Origin: Streptomyces sp. P3
GTDB lineage: Bacteria > Actinomycetota > Actinomycetes > Streptomycetales > Streptomycetaceae
Assembly: GCF_003032475.1 (NCBI RefSeq)
Contig: NZ_CP028369.1
Coordinates: 5,022,001 to 5,086,000 of the forward strand
Length of the DNA: 64,000 nucleotides
Direction of reading: 5' to 3'
Part shown: piece after piece, positions 24,654 to 33,678 of the stretch
Numbering within the stretch: position 1 is the first letter of the stretch
Layout of the letters: every line of letters starts with the position of its first letter
Made by a program: the position numbers and the translations under genes
Notes under the pieces: generated by a model
What the model saw: only the letters and a program-made list of their open reading frames with translations
Database searches by the model: none
What the model was told of the DNA's origin: nothing

Positions 24654-25529
24654 TCAGCCCGCGGACTCCGCCGCGTGCGGGCTGAGCGCGCCCGTCGCGA
24701 CCAGGGCGATGATGACGATGCCGAGGACGACGCGGTAATAGACGAACGGCATGAACGACTTGGTGCTGATGAACTTCATGAACCAGGCGATGACCGCGTA
24801 GCCCGTCGCGAAGGCGATCACTGTCGCGAACAGCGTCGGCCCCCACGCCACGTGGCCGCCCTCCAGCGCGTCCTTCGTCTCGAAGACCCCGGAGGCCAGC
24901 ACGGCCGGGATGGCGAGCAGGAAGGAGTAACGCGCCGCGGCCTCGCGCTTGTAGCCCATGAACAGGCCGCCGCTGATGGTGGCGCCGGAACGCGAGACGC
25001 CGGGGATCAGCGCGCAGGCCTGGCAGAGGCCGAAGATCAGGCCGTCCTTGACGCCCAGGTTCTCCAGGGTCTTGCGCTGCTTGGGCGCACGGTGCTTCCC
25101 GCCCGTCTCGTCCCGGGCCGCGAGACGGTCGGCGACGCCGATCACGATGCCGACGACGACGAGCATGGTGGCGGTGATCCGCAGGTCGCGGAACGGTCCC
25201 TCGATCTGGTCCTTCAGGGTCACACCCAGCAGGCCGATCGGGATGGAACCGACGATCACCAGCCAGCCCATCTGGGCGTCGTGGTCCTTGCGCATCGTCT
25301 TGTCGAACAGTGACCGGCTCCACGCCGCGATGATCCGCCCGATGTCCTTGCGGAAGTAGATGAGGACCGCGGCCTCCGTGCCGATCTGCGTGATCGCCGT
25401 GAAGGCGGCGCCGGGGTCTTCCCACCCGGAGAACGCCGCGGTCAGCCGCAGGTGCGCGCTGGAGGAGACGGGGAGGAACTCGGTCAGCCCCTGGACGAGT
25501 CCGAGGATGAGGGATTCAAACCAAGACAT
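24654..25529 (-). CDS. uppP: Undecaprenyl-diphosphatase
   Basis: The 291-residue membrane enzyme recycles undecaprenyl pyrophosphate for cell-wall synthesis and can give bacitracin tolerance. The two family motifs are intact: GLTEFLPVSSSAH near residue 15 and PGVSRSGATISGG in the middle. About eight membrane helices are visible. ATG 25529 (MSWFESLILG) is the family-typical start, although no Shine-Dalgarno precedes it; a longer frame to 25601 is unlikely. Confidence 0.95.
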   Translation of the reverse strand: MSWFESLILGLVQGLTEFLPVSSSAHLRLTAAFSGWEDPGAAFTAITQIGTEAAVLIYFRKDIGRIIAAWSRSLFDKTMRKDHDAQMGWLVIVGSIPIGLLGVTLKDQIEGPFRDLRITATMLVVVGIVIGVADRLAARDETGGKHRAPKQRKTLENLGVKDGLIFGLCQACALIPGVSRSGATISGGLFMGYKREAAARYSFLLAIPAVLASGVFETKDALEGGHVAWGPTLFATVIAFATGYAVIAWFMKFISTKSFMPFVYYRVVLGIVIIALVATGALSPHAAESAG

Positions 25530-25860
25530 GAGGTTACGGAGTCCAAGTGCCGATCGGAGCGGGGCGACGGCGACGGCGGGCCGCCGCGACCGTTGATTCA
25601 AGACTGTGCAAAGGAAGCGTAGCGGTCTGGTGTGCCGCCTCGTTCACAGGGGTTTCGGGGACGTCACGTCCGGAGCCCGGCAGGTGCCCCCCATCGGCCC
25701 GCGATGCGGGTTCGGTCTACGGCCGGGCCGCGACGCCGGGTTTCGGGGTCAGGCCGGAGAGGGGTTGCGGGGACCGTCCGCGGGCGGCCCGCGGCGGGGC
25801 CGCGGCACGGGTTCGCATGGTTGACCGGCCGCCCGGGCGCCGCATACGTTGCTGCCGACG

Positions 25861-25873
25861 GGAAAGCGCTTGC
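25861..25873. promoter_or_regulatory. LacI-type operator in the 428-bp uppP-Gfo/Idh intergenic region
   Basis: GGAAAGCGCTTGC contains the central CG-pair palindrome AAGCGCTT typical of LacI-family operators of sugar genes. It lies 85 bp before the Gfo/Idh ATG. The rest of the 428-bp stretch (25530-25957) shows no gene I would accept. Confidence 0.55.
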
Positions 25874-25957
25874 TGTGCCCACGTACTGGACGCTTCCCGC
25901 TCGTCGCTGGCCCGCCCGGCTGAACGGCCGCACGTCACAGGAGTGCTGATCACGTCC

Positions 25958-27154
25958 ATGTCCCCCTCCACTCCGCCCCGGATCCCACTCGACGGCCGCC
26001 GCATCCGGGCCGCTGTCGTCGGCGTCGGCGCCATCGGCCGCGGTTCCCACCTGCCCGCCCTCCAGCAGCTCGCCGCCGAGGGCGAGACCGAGGTCGTGGC
26101 GGCCGTTGACATCGATGCCACCGCCGTCCGGGCGTTCTGCGCCGATGGCGGGGTCCCGCACCCGTACACCGATCTGGAGCGGATGCTGGCGGAGCAGCGC
26201 CCCGACCTCGTGACCATCTGCACCCCGCCGACCCTGCATCGTGAGCAGAGCGTGGCCGCGTTGCGGGCGGGCGCCTGGGTGTGGTGCGAGAAGCCTCCCG
26301 TGCCGACCCTCGCCGACTACGCGGCGGTGGAGGCGGAGGAGGGCACTCAGGGTGGCCCGTACTCGTCGATCGTCTTCCAGCACCGCTTCGGCTCGGGGAC
26401 GCGGCACGTGCGGCGGCTGCTCGCCGAGCAGGCCCTCGGACGGCCGCTCGTCGTGCACTGCCAGACCACCTGGTACCGCGACACCGCGTACTACGCCGTC
26501 CCCTGGCGCGGTCGCTGGGAGACCGAGGGCGGCGGCCCGGCCATGGGCCACGGCATCCACCAGATGGACCTCATGCTCGACCTCCTGGGCCCGTGGAGCG
26601 AGGTGCGGGCGATGGCCGGCCGGCTCGTGCACGCCGTGGAGACGGAGGACGTGTCCACCGCGCTGGTCCGCTTCGAGAGCGGAGCCCTGGCCACGGTCGT
26701 CAACAGCGTCCTGAGCCCCGACGAGGTCAGCCGTATCCGCATCGACTGCGAGCGCGCCACCGTCGAGCTCACCCACCTCTACGGCCATTCCAACGCCGAC
26801 TGGCGCGTCACCCCCGCCCCCGGTGTGCCGGGCGACGAGGCGGCGGCCTGGCGCGACTTCGGCGCGGACGTCCCCAGTTCGCACCTCGCGCAGCTGCGGG
26901 AGCTGGTCGCGAGCATGCGCGCCGGCCGACGGCCGCGCAGCAGCGGTGCCGACGGACGCACCAGCCTGGAACTGGTCACCGCCCTGTACAAGTCGGCGTT
27001 CACCGACACGACGGTACGGCGGGGCGAGATCGGGCCCGGCGACCCCTACTACACGGCGCTCCACGGCGGCGCCCCGGGCTGGGCTCCCGGTACGGGCACG
27101 GGTACGGGCACCGGCGCCGCCCCGGGCCCGGCGCAGGCGGAGGTACCCGCATGA
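25958..27154 (+). CDS. Gfo/Idh/MocA-family oxidoreductase
   Basis: The 398-residue protein has an N-terminal Rossmann fold with VVGVGAIGRGSHLP, the catalytic CEKPPVPT motif (Glu-Lys-Pro intact) near residue 110, and the MGHGIHQMDLMLDLLGPW segment with the catalytic-site His/Asp. The C-terminus has a Gly/Thr-rich tail coded by GGTACG repeats. It probably oxidises a sugar or glycoside. It is coupled to the next gene by an ATGA overlap. AGGAG lies 14 nt before ATG 25958, rather far; GTG 25943 is an alternative start. Confidence 0.88.
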   Translation: MSPSTPPRIPLDGRRIRAAVVGVGAIGRGSHLPALQQLAAEGETEVVAAVDIDATAVRAFCADGGVPHPYTDLERMLAEQRPDLVTICTPPTLHREQSVAALRAGAWVWCEKPPVPTLADYAAVEAEEGTQGGPYSSIVFQHRFGSGTRHVRRLLAEQALGRPLVVHCQTTWYRDTAYYAVPWRGRWETEGGGPAMGHGIHQMDLMLDLLGPWSEVRAMAGRLVHAVETEDVSTALVRFESGALATVVNSVLSPDEVSRIRIDCERATVELTHLYGHSNADWRVTPAPGVPGDEAAAWRDFGADVPSSHLAQLRELVASMRAGRRPRSSGADGRTSLELVTALYKSAFTDTTVRRGEIGPGDPYYTALHGGAPGWAPGTGTGTGTGAAPGPAQAEVPA

Positions 27155-28080
27155 CCGGGGAGCTGCGGCTCGTCCACGCCCACGGCGACCGCGTCACGGT
27201 CACCGCCCCGGCCACCGGCGTCGAACTTCTCGCCTACGTCTACCGTCCGGAGGCCGCGTGGGAGGCGCCGAAGCCGTACCTCCACCCGATGAGGACCCTG
27301 GCCGGCGACGTCGTCACCGACTACCGCCCGAACGACCACCGCTGGCACAAGGGACTGTCGCTCACCGCCTCCCACCTCTCCGGGGCCAACCTGTGGGGCG
27401 GCAACTCGTACGTCCACGGAGACGGCTATCTCGAACTGCCGGAGCGCGTCGGCTCCATGACACACGCGGGCTTCGACGAGGTCGCCGCGGAAGACGGCCG
27501 GGTCGTCATCGCCGAGCGCCTGGACTGGCGGCCGCACAGCGGGGAGCTGTGGGCGCGGGAGTCCCGCCGGATCGAGGTGCACGACGTCGACCACGCCTCC
27601 GGCTCCTGGGCGCTGACCTGGACCAGCGCCGTCGTCAACTGCCGGGAGGAGCCGCTGCGCTTCGGCAGCCCGACCACCGCGGGGCGGGAGATGGCCGGCT
27701 ACACGGGCCTGTTCTGGCGCGGCCCGCGCGCTTTCCGGGACGGCCGCATCATCGGCCCGGACGGGGAGGGGCCGGGGCTGATGGCCTCGCAGAGCCCCTG
27801 GCTCGCCCTGTCCGGCGAGCACGACGGCGCGGACGGCCACGCCACCGTCGTCTTCGCACACGCGCCCGAGAACGACCACGACGGCGCCCGGGGCGCGCAC
27901 CCCGCACACTGGTTCGTCCGCAACGAGCCCTTCGCGGGCATCGCCCCGTCCTGGGCGTTCTTCGACGAACTGGAGCTCGCCCCCGGCGAGACGCTCACGC
28001 GCCGCTATCGCGTCGTCGTGGCCGACGGCGCCTGGGAGCGGCCGGAGATCGCCAAGTACCTCGAGGAGCATCCCTGGTGA
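27151..28080 (+). CDS. PmoA-like protein (DUF6807)
   Basis: The 309-residue protein overlaps the oxidoreductase by ATGA. It contains YLHPMRTLAGDVVTDYRPND, DHRWHKGLSL, and PTTAGREMAGYTGLFWRGPR, the pattern of the family labelled PmoA (unrelated to methane oxidation here), a beta-sandwich thought to bind or process sugars. Fixed pairing with Gfo/Idh oxidoreductases and a LacI-type operator upstream points to degradation of a plant or wall carbohydrate. No transporter gene is present in this operon. Confidence 0.83.
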   Translation: MTGELRLVHAHGDRVTVTAPATGVELLAYVYRPEAAWEAPKPYLHPMRTLAGDVVTDYRPNDHRWHKGLSLTASHLSGANLWGGNSYVHGDGYLELPERVGSMTHAGFDEVAAEDGRVVIAERLDWRPHSGELWARESRRIEVHDVDHASGSWALTWTSAVVNCREEPLRFGSPTTAGREMAGYTGLFWRGPRAFRDGRIIGPDGEGPGLMASQSPWLALSGEHDGADGHATVVFAHAPENDHDGARGAHPAHWFVRNEPFAGIAPSWAFFDELELAPGETLTRRYRVVVADGAWERPEIAKYLEEHPW

Positions 28081-28281
28081 GCGGGTACGCGGGCCTGCCC
28101 GGCGGTGTCGCGGTGTCGCGCCTGCGCGTGTACGACTGGCCCGCGTCCGACGGGCTGCGCGGGGGGAACCCCTGACCTGATCCGGGGTACGGGCCGAGGA
28201 GCCGCCGGTGTACGGGAGGTTCGGAAGGTGCGGTCGGCAGGACGGGACCGGGCGTGGGAGCCGGACGGACCGGTCACCGCG

Positions 28282-29121
28282 TCACGCGCGGCGCAGGTGG
28301 TGGCGTTTGCGCCAGGCGACCGCCGCGCCGCCGAGCGCCGGCAGGGCGATGCAGCCCAGGGCGATCAGGAAGGCCGGTGAGGTGGGGGAGGAGGCGCGGG
28401 CCCCGGCCACGACGTACGCGGCCGTGTTCGGGACCGAGCCGAGTGCGGTCGCGGTCAGGAAGGACGGCCAGCTCATCCGCGAGACGGCGGCGCAGTAGTT
28501 CGCGGCCGCGAACGGAACGCCCGGGAACAGCCGGGCCGCCAGCATCGAGCGCAGGCCGTGCCGACTGAGCTGTCCGTCCGCCGCCGTGAGCAGCCGTCCG
28601 CGCAGCAGCGGACGCAGGGCGTCCTGGCCGAGCAGCCGGCCCAGCCCGAAGGCCGTGCCGGCCCCCAGTACCGTGCCCGCCAGCGCCGCCGCGATGCCCC
28701 ACTGTGAGCCGAACAACGCGCCCGCGGCCAGGTTCAGCAGCGGTCTCGGCACGAACGCCACCGTGCACAGTCCGTACGCCACCGCGAAGACGACGGCGGC
28801 CGACGGGCCGCCCAACTGCGGTGGCCAGCCGTCCGCGAGCAGCTTCTGCGGCTCGAAGAGCAGCACGCTCGTGGCGGCCGCGACGAGCAGGGCGACCAGC
28901 AGAGCCAGGCGGGACCAGGGCGAGAGCAGCACTGCCGTGCATCGCGCGGCGAGACCGCCGGGCGCGGGGACCGGAGCCGTGACGCGGGCGACGACGGGTG
29001 GGACGGCGGGTGTGAGGACACCCGTCACCACGGGCGGGACGGCGGGGACGGCGAGCTCCGTGGCGATGGCCCGGGGAGGGGCCGCGGCGGTGCCGCCAGA
29101 GCGGGTGGGGGCATCGAGCAT
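28282..29121 (-). CDS. TVP38/TMEM64-family membrane protein
   Basis: The 279-residue protein has a Pro/Ala-rich N-terminal region of about 55 residues and then six or so membrane helices. The VTT-domain core is visible: CTVAFVPRPLLNLAAGALFG, then GTVLGAGTAFGLGRLLGQ, and RLFPGVPFAAANYCAAVSRM. Eukaryotic relatives are lipid scramblases and DedA relatives handle undecaprenyl-phosphate, so a lipid-transport role is likely but unproven. The start at 29121 lacks a clear ribosome site. Divergent, with a 49-bp gap, from the AlkD-like gene. Confidence 0.85.
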   Translation of the reverse strand: MLDAPTRSGGTAAAPPRAIATELAVPAVPPVVTGVLTPAVPPVVARVTAPVPAPGGLAARCTAVLLSPWSRLALLVALLVAAATSVLLFEPQKLLADGWPPQLGGPSAAVVFAVAYGLCTVAFVPRPLLNLAAGALFGSQWGIAAALAGTVLGAGTAFGLGRLLGQDALRPLLRGRLLTAADGQLSRHGLRSMLAARLFPGVPFAAANYCAAVSRMSWPSFLTATALGSVPNTAAYVVAGARASSPTSPAFLIALGCIALPALGGAAVAWRKRHHLRRA

Positions 29122-29170
29122 CCAGCGACAGTAACCGACGGAGATGTGTGATCGCCGTATGGTGCGTTTC

Positions 29171-29905
29171 ATGACCGTCACAAGTGCGGGTGCTCCCGGC
29201 GTGCCGGACAGCGCTCTCGCCGACACCGTGCTGGAGCGGCTGACGACCGTGTACGGCGCCGCGGCCGACCCCGCCCGGGCGGCGGCGATGCGCGCGTACA
29301 TGAAGGACGTCGCCCCGTTCCTGGGCCTGCCCACACCCGACCGCCGGGCCCTGTCCCGCGCGGTCCTGGCGGGCGCGCCGCGCCCCGGCGAGGACGACTG
29401 CACGGCGATCGCACTGCGCTGCTGGGCGCTGCCGCAGCGCGAGTACCACTACTTCGCCGTCGACTACCTGCGCCGGCATGTGGGACGCCTGTCCTCCGCC
29501 TTCCTGCCGACGGCCCGCCGGCTCGTCGCCACGACGTCCTGGTGGGACACCGTGGACCTGCTCGCCGCGCATGTGGTCGGCGCCCTCGTCGCGGCCGACC
29601 CCCGGCTCACCGCCGACATGGACGCCTGGATCGCCGACGAGGACCTGTGGGTCGCCCGCACCGCCCTGCTCCACCAGCTGACCTACAAGGACCGCACGGA
29701 CGCGGACCGCCTGTTCGCGTACTGTCTGCGCCAGTCCGGGCACCCCGACTTCTTCGTGCGCAAGGCCATCGGCTGGAGCCTGCGCGAGTACGCCAAGACC
29801 GACCCGGAGGCCGTCCGCGCCTTTCTCGTCCGGGAGCGGGGCAGGTTCGCGCCGCTGAGCGTGCGCGAGGCGCTGAAGAACATCGGCGGCGTCCCGGCCG
29901 GATGA
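29171..29905 (+). CDS. DNA alkylation repair (AlkD-like) protein
   Basis: The 244-residue all-helical HEAT-like protein removes alkylated purines (N3/N7-alkyl) by glycosylase action in characterised members. The signature TTSWWDTVDLLAAHVVG carries the Trp-Asp pair of the active site; VRKAIGWSLREYAKTDP and SVREALKNIGG close the fold. ATG 29171 has TATGGT 7 nt upstream (29158-29163), so the transcript is probably leaderless. In-frame codons upstream (29144) are not needed. Confidence 0.92.
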   Translation: MTVTSAGAPGVPDSALADTVLERLTTVYGAAADPARAAAMRAYMKDVAPFLGLPTPDRRALSRAVLAGAPRPGEDDCTAIALRCWALPQREYHYFAVDYLRRHVGRLSSAFLPTARRLVATTSWWDTVDLLAAHVVGALVAADPRLTADMDAWIADEDLWVARTALLHQLTYKDRTDADRLFAYCLRQSGHPDFFVRKAIGWSLREYAKTDPEAVRAFLVRERGRFAPLSVREALKNIGGVPAG

Positions 29906-29992
29906 CGGCCGGACGCCCCGCCTCCCGACGGCGGCGGCAGGCGGCCGGCCGCACCCGCCGAAAACCCTTCGACACCGAACGAACCGTCCGCG

Positions 29993-30106
29993 ATGATCGA
30001 CGACATGTTCCGGTACGCCTTCCTCCTCGCCGCATCCGCAGTCGCGGATGCCCCGAAGGCTGCCGTCCCGCCTTTCCCGGCCGCTGTCGACGGCGCCCGA
30101 AGCTGA
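29993..30106 (+). other. Possible leader ORF in the tuf3 5' region, containing a hairpin
   Basis: A 37-codon frame ([20 protein letters not shown] then a Pro/Ala-rich end) lies in the 304 bp before tuf3. An 8-bp stem with an AGTC loop (30032-30051) falls inside it. No ribosome site is evident. It may be chance; listed because it sits where a leader peptide would. Confidence 0.25.
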
Positions 30107-30124
30107 CCCTCTCCGGATCGTCCG

Positions 30125-30168
30125 GCGGACCCCGCAGGGGGAGGGTCGGGCAGCAATCCGGGGTCCGC
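30125..30168 (+). promoter_or_regulatory. Long-range hairpin in the tuf3 leader
   Basis: GCGGACCCC (30125-30133) pairs perfectly with GGGGTCCGC (30160-30168) around a 26-nt purine-rich loop, 41 bp before the tuf3 ATG. It could be an attenuator or stabilising element. No uridine run follows. Confidence 0.4.
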
Positions 30169-30209
30169 GTTCCTCTGGAACTCCTACGGACACGCTTCGA
30201 GGTACAGCC

Positions 30210-31379
30210 ATGCCCAAGACCGCCTACGTGCGCACCAAGCCGCACCTCAACATCGGCACCATGGGTCACGTCGACCACGGCAAGACCACCCTGACCGCGG
30301 CCATCACCAAGGTGCTCGCCGACCGCGGGACCGGCGCCTTCGTGCCGTTCGACCGCATCGACCGAGCCCCGGAGGAGGCCGCGCGCGGCATCACCATCAA
30401 CATCGCGCACGTCGAGTACGAGACCGACACCCGCCACTACGCGCACGTCGACATGCCGGGCCACGCCGACTACGTCAAGAACATGGTCACCGGCGCCGCG
30501 CAGCTCGACGGGGCGATCCTCGTCGTCTCCGCGCTCGACGGGATCATGCCGCAGACCGCCGAACACGTCCTGCTCGCCCGGCAGGTGGGGGTCGACCACA
30601 TCGTGGTGGCGCTCAACAAGGCCGACGCCGGGGACGAGGAGCTCATCGACCTCGTCGAACTGGAGGTCCGCGACCTGCTCACCGAGCACGGCTACGGCGG
30701 CGACGCCGCGCCCGTCGTCCGGGTGTCGGGGCTGCGGGCGCTGGCGGGCGACCCGCGGTGGACGGCGTCGGTCGACGCGCTGCTCGACGCGGTGGACACC
30801 TATGTGCCGTTGCCCGAGCGGTATCTCGACGCGCCGTTCCTGCTGCCCGTGGAGAACGTGCTCACCATCACCGGCCGCGGGACCGTCGTCACGGGGGCGG
30901 TGGAGCGGGGCACGGTGCGGGTGGGCGACCGGGTCGAGGTGCTCGGCGCGGGCGTGGACAGCGTGGTGACGGGGCTGGAGACCTTCGGCAAGCCCATGGA
31001 CGAGGCGCAGGCCGGCGACAGCGTCGCGTTGCTGCTGCGCGGTGTGCCGCGCGACGCGGTGCGCCGGGGTCATGTGGTGGCGGCCCCCGGCAGTGTGACG
31101 CCCCGACGCAGGTTCTCCGCCGAGGTGTACGTGCTGTCGACGCGCGAGGGCGGCCGTGCCACGCCCGTCTCGACCGGCTACCGGCCGCAGTTCTACATCC
31201 GCACGGCGGACGTCGTCGGGGACGTGGACCTGGGGGAGACCGCCGTGGCACGGCCCGGCGAGCGGGTCGCCATGACCGTCGAACTGGGCCGGGAGGTCCC
31301 GCTGGAGCCGGGGCTCGGCTTCGCGGTCCGCGAGGGCGGGCGGACGGTGGCGGCGGGCACGGTGACAGCCGTCCTGTAG
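30210..31379 (+). CDS. tuf3: Elongation factor Tu, divergent EF-Tu3 type
   Basis: The 389-residue GTPase delivers aminoacyl-tRNA to the ribosome. G1 GHVDHGKT (19-26), the switch Thr in [15 protein letters not shown] and NKAD are intact; G5 reads SGL rather than SAL. Domains II and III follow ([28 protein letters not shown]). It differs at many positions from the near-invariant EF-Tu1, notably [15 protein letters not shown] in switch I and RREF-type changes in domain III, as in Streptomyces EF-Tu3, which is reported as dispensable and positively linked to the stringent response. The gene is monocistronic here, without rpsL/fusA neighbours. Confidence 0.95.
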   Translation: MPKTAYVRTKPHLNIGTMGHVDHGKTTLTAAITKVLADRGTGAFVPFDRIDRAPEEAARGITINIAHVEYETDTRHYAHVDMPGHADYVKNMVTGAAQLDGAILVVSALDGIMPQTAEHVLLARQVGVDHIVVALNKADAGDEELIDLVELEVRDLLTEHGYGGDAAPVVRVSGLRALAGDPRWTASVDALLDAVDTYVPLPERYLDAPFLLPVENVLTITGRGTVVTGAVERGTVRVGDRVEVLGAGVDSVVTGLETFGKPMDEAQAGDSVALLLRGVPRDAVRRGHVVAAPGSVTPRRRFSAEVYVLSTREGGRATPVSTGYRPQFYIRTADVVGDVDLGETAVARPGERVAMTVELGREVPLEPGLGFAVREGGRTVAAGTVTAVL

Positions 31380-31405
31380 GCACGGCACGGCCCACGCGTC
31401 GTGGG

Positions 31406-31476
31406 CGGACCGCGGACGCGCGCCGCGGTCCGGCAGGTACGGCGGGGGGATCGCGGACGCGCGCCGCGGTCCCCCC
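31406..31476 (+). terminator. Two successive hairpins sharing the same loop sequence after tuf3
   Basis: CGGACCGCGG-ACGCGCG-CCGCGGTCCG (31406-31432) is followed by a second hairpin, 31444-31456 with 31464-31476, whose loop is the same ACGCGCG and whose lower stem is GGGGGGA/TCCCCCC. Both lie between tuf3 and the next gene, so they probably terminate tuf3. Confidence 0.7.
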
Positions 31477-31490
31477 GGCACAATGACAGG

Positions 31491-32363
31491 GTGAACGACC
31501 AGGTGAGCCGACAGGCGAACGACGACCCCGTACCCGTGTCCCGAGCCGTCGACCACGGCGTCGCCAAACTGATGCCCGACGTCGACCGGGACCGGGCCTG
31601 GCTGCTGACGGTCGACGGCGCCCCGCAGTCGTACGTCGACCTCGACGAGCCGACCCACCTGGAGTTCGAGTACGCGCGCCGCCTCGGCCACGTCCTGGAC
31701 AGCGTCGCCGAGCCGGGGCGGCCGCTGGACGCGGTGCATCTCGGCGGCGGCGCGCTCAGCCTGCCGCGGTACCTGGCCGCGACGCGGCCCGGATCCCGGC
31801 AGGACGTCGTCGAGTTCGACCACGGCCTGCTGGACCTGGTGGCCGAGTGCCTGCCCCTGCCGACCGGGGCGGGCATCGCCCTGCACGCCGCGGACGCGCG
31901 GGCCTGGCTGGAGACGGCGCCGGACGACTCCGCCGACGTACTCGTCGCGGACGTCTTCGGCGGCTCGCGCGTCCCCGCCGCACTCACGTCCCTCTCCTAT
32001 GCCCGGCAGGCCGGACGGGTCCTGCGCGGTGACGGTGTCTACCTCGCGAACCTCGCGGACTCGGCGCCGTTCGGCTTCCTGCGCTCCCAACTGGCCAACC
32101 TGGCGGCGGTGTTCGAGGAACTGGTGCTCATCGCCGAACCGGCCGTGCTGCGCGGCCGCCGGTTCGGCAACGCGGTGCTCGCCGCCGCACACCGCCCGCT
32201 GGACGTGAGCGCACTGGCCCGCCGCACGGCCTCCGACGCGTTCCCGGCCCGGGTCGAGCACGGCCCCGGCCTGCGCCGCTTCATCGGGGACGCGCACCCG
32301 GTGCGGGACGAGGACGCCGTCCCCTCGCCCGAGCCGCCCGAGGGTGCGTTCGGCATCGGCTGA
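31491..32363 (+). CDS. Spermidine synthase-like methyltransferase-fold protein
   Basis: The 290-residue protein has the spermidine-synthase-type Rossmann fold: SYVDLDEPTHLEFEYARRLG, motif I VHLGGGALSLPRYLA, motif II DVVEFDHGLLDLV and DVLVADVFGGSRVP. True spermidine synthases have a GGGDG motif and Tyr/Asp polyamine ligands; here it is LGGGALSLP, as in actinobacterial paralogues, so polyamine synthesis is doubtful and a SAM-dependent role is inferred. GTG 31491 has CACAAT 6 nt upstream and no Shine-Dalgarno. Confidence 0.82.
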   Translation: MNDQVSRQANDDPVPVSRAVDHGVAKLMPDVDRDRAWLLTVDGAPQSYVDLDEPTHLEFEYARRLGHVLDSVAEPGRPLDAVHLGGGALSLPRYLAATRPGSRQDVVEFDHGLLDLVAECLPLPTGAGIALHAADARAWLETAPDDSADVLVADVFGGSRVPAALTSLSYARQAGRVLRGDGVYLANLADSAPFGFLRSQLANLAAVFEELVLIAEPAVLRGRRFGNAVLAAAHRPLDVSALARRTASDAFPARVEHGPGLRRFIGDAHPVRDEDAVPSPEPPEGAFGIG

Positions 32364-32415
32364 CCGGCGCGCCTCGCCCCGCGCTGCCCGCCACCACGCG
32401 CCCTCCCGTCACGCC

Positions 32416-33438
32416 CTAGCCGTGCGTCGGTGTTCCGTGGAGGCGCACGGTGCTGAGGATCTGCATGATCGTGGCTGTCGGGAGCTCGTCCTTCACGCCC
32501 TTGGCTCCGTAGAGGTTCCACGACACGAAGTCACCGGCGGAGTTCTTGAAGCCGAACGTGATCGCCTTGCCGTCGCTGTCGCACTTGCCCTTCTGGGGCG
32601 TGTTCGTCGACTGGGCCCAGGCGTAACTGCCCTTGATGCCCGAGGCGGTGGTGAAGGCGGTGGCCTTCTTGTCGAAGGTGAGGCTCTTCTTGTCCGGCTC
32701 GGTGTAGCCGCCGAACACCCACCAGGCGGGCGTGTTGATCGCGATCTCGTCGGTGGTCTTGGCGCCCTCGGCGCCCTTGGAGCCGACCACGGCCAGCGCG
32801 GTGTCCTCGGTCTTGCCGTCCTTGTCGGAGTCCGTGGAGCACCACTTCGACTTGAACTCCGCCGTGCCCCCCTGAAGGATCCGGTCGTAGCCGTCGGACT
32901 TCTTCTTGTCCTCCCACTCGAAGCCCTGGCTCAGGCCCGGCGACTGGACCTCCCAGTCCGCCGGCACGTCGTAGGCGAGGCCCCACTTGGGGTTCACGAC
33001 GACCTTCCAGCCGGCCACGGTCGGCTTCTCGGTCTCGTTCGTGCGCGGGTTGTCGTCCGTGCCGGACGAGGCGGAAGCCGAGGCGGACGTGGAGGTCGTC
33101 GGGCTCGGGCTGCCCTTGCTCACGTCGGTCTTCCCGTCGTCACCGCGGCCCAGCACGAGGAAGCCGGTGACTCCTGCGGCCACCACGACGGCGGAGGCCG
33201 CGACGATCGCTACCAGTTTCGTCCGGTTGCCTCCGCCCCCGCCGCTGCCGGGCGGCGGCGTGGGCGCGCCCGCGGGCGACGGCGCGCCCCACTGGGTCTG
33301 CTGGACATAGGGGTTGGGTTGCTGCTGGTAGCCGGGCTGCTGATACGGATTCGGCTGCTGGTATCCCGGCTGCTGGTACGGATTGTTCTGCGCCTGCGGG
33401 TTCTGCTCTCCCCCGGGGGGCTGCTGTCCTGGCCACAT
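32416..33438 (-). CDS. Single-pass membrane protein with Gln/Tyr/Pro-rich cytoplasmic tail
   Basis: The 340-residue protein starts at ATG 33438 (MWPGQQPPGGEQ). Residues 1-70 are repeats of the type NPYQQPGYQQ. One membrane helix follows (LVAIVAASAVVVAAGVTGFL), then a Ser/Thr-rich linker and an extracellular domain of about 190 residues containing two Cys (SKWCSTD; KGKCDSD) and TVAGWKVVVNPKWGLAYDVP. This architecture is common among Streptomyces surface proteins of unknown role. The tail may mediate interaction or phase separation; that is inference. Confidence 0.82.
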   Translation of the reverse strand: MWPGQQPPGGEQNPQAQNNPYQQPGYQQPNPYQQPGYQQQPNPYVQQTQWGAPSPAGAPTPPPGSGGGGGNRTKLVAIVAASAVVVAAGVTGFLVLGRGDDGKTDVSKGSPSPTTSTSASASASSGTDDNPRTNETEKPTVAGWKVVVNPKWGLAYDVPADWEVQSPGLSQGFEWEDKKKSDGYDRILQGGTAEFKSKWCSTDSDKDGKTEDTALAVVGSKGAEGAKTTDEIAINTPAWWVFGGYTEPDKKSLTFDKKATAFTTASGIKGSYAWAQSTNTPQKGKCDSDGKAITFGFKNSAGDFVSWNLYGAKGVKDELPTATIMQILSTVRLHGTPTHG

Positions 33439-33468
33439 GGCCAGAAACCCTAGTGCCGTGCCGGACAC

Positions 33469-33506
33469 GATTCGGTCACCGCCCCTTGTCAGGGACGTAC
33501 CGAATC
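33469..33506. promoter_or_regulatory. 8-bp inverted repeat with 22-nt spacer between divergent genes
   Basis: GATTCGGT (33469-33476) and ACCGAATC (33499-33506) are exact reverse complements, upstream of the membrane-protein gene and divergent from the thioesterase gene. A possible operator; no regulator is adjacent. Confidence 0.35.
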
Positions 33507-33678
33507 GCGGCTCCGCCGGCCGGAACACACGCATCGTGTCCGTTACCTTCCGAATTGCGGTGACGGCCGCCCGTGTCCCGGTGGCGCCCGGATGGCGTCC
33601 GCGTCACCGGACATCGGGGGTGCGGGGCTCGTCACACCGGTCTGGCCAGCCGAAGCTACCCGCAGGTAACCTCCGGGT

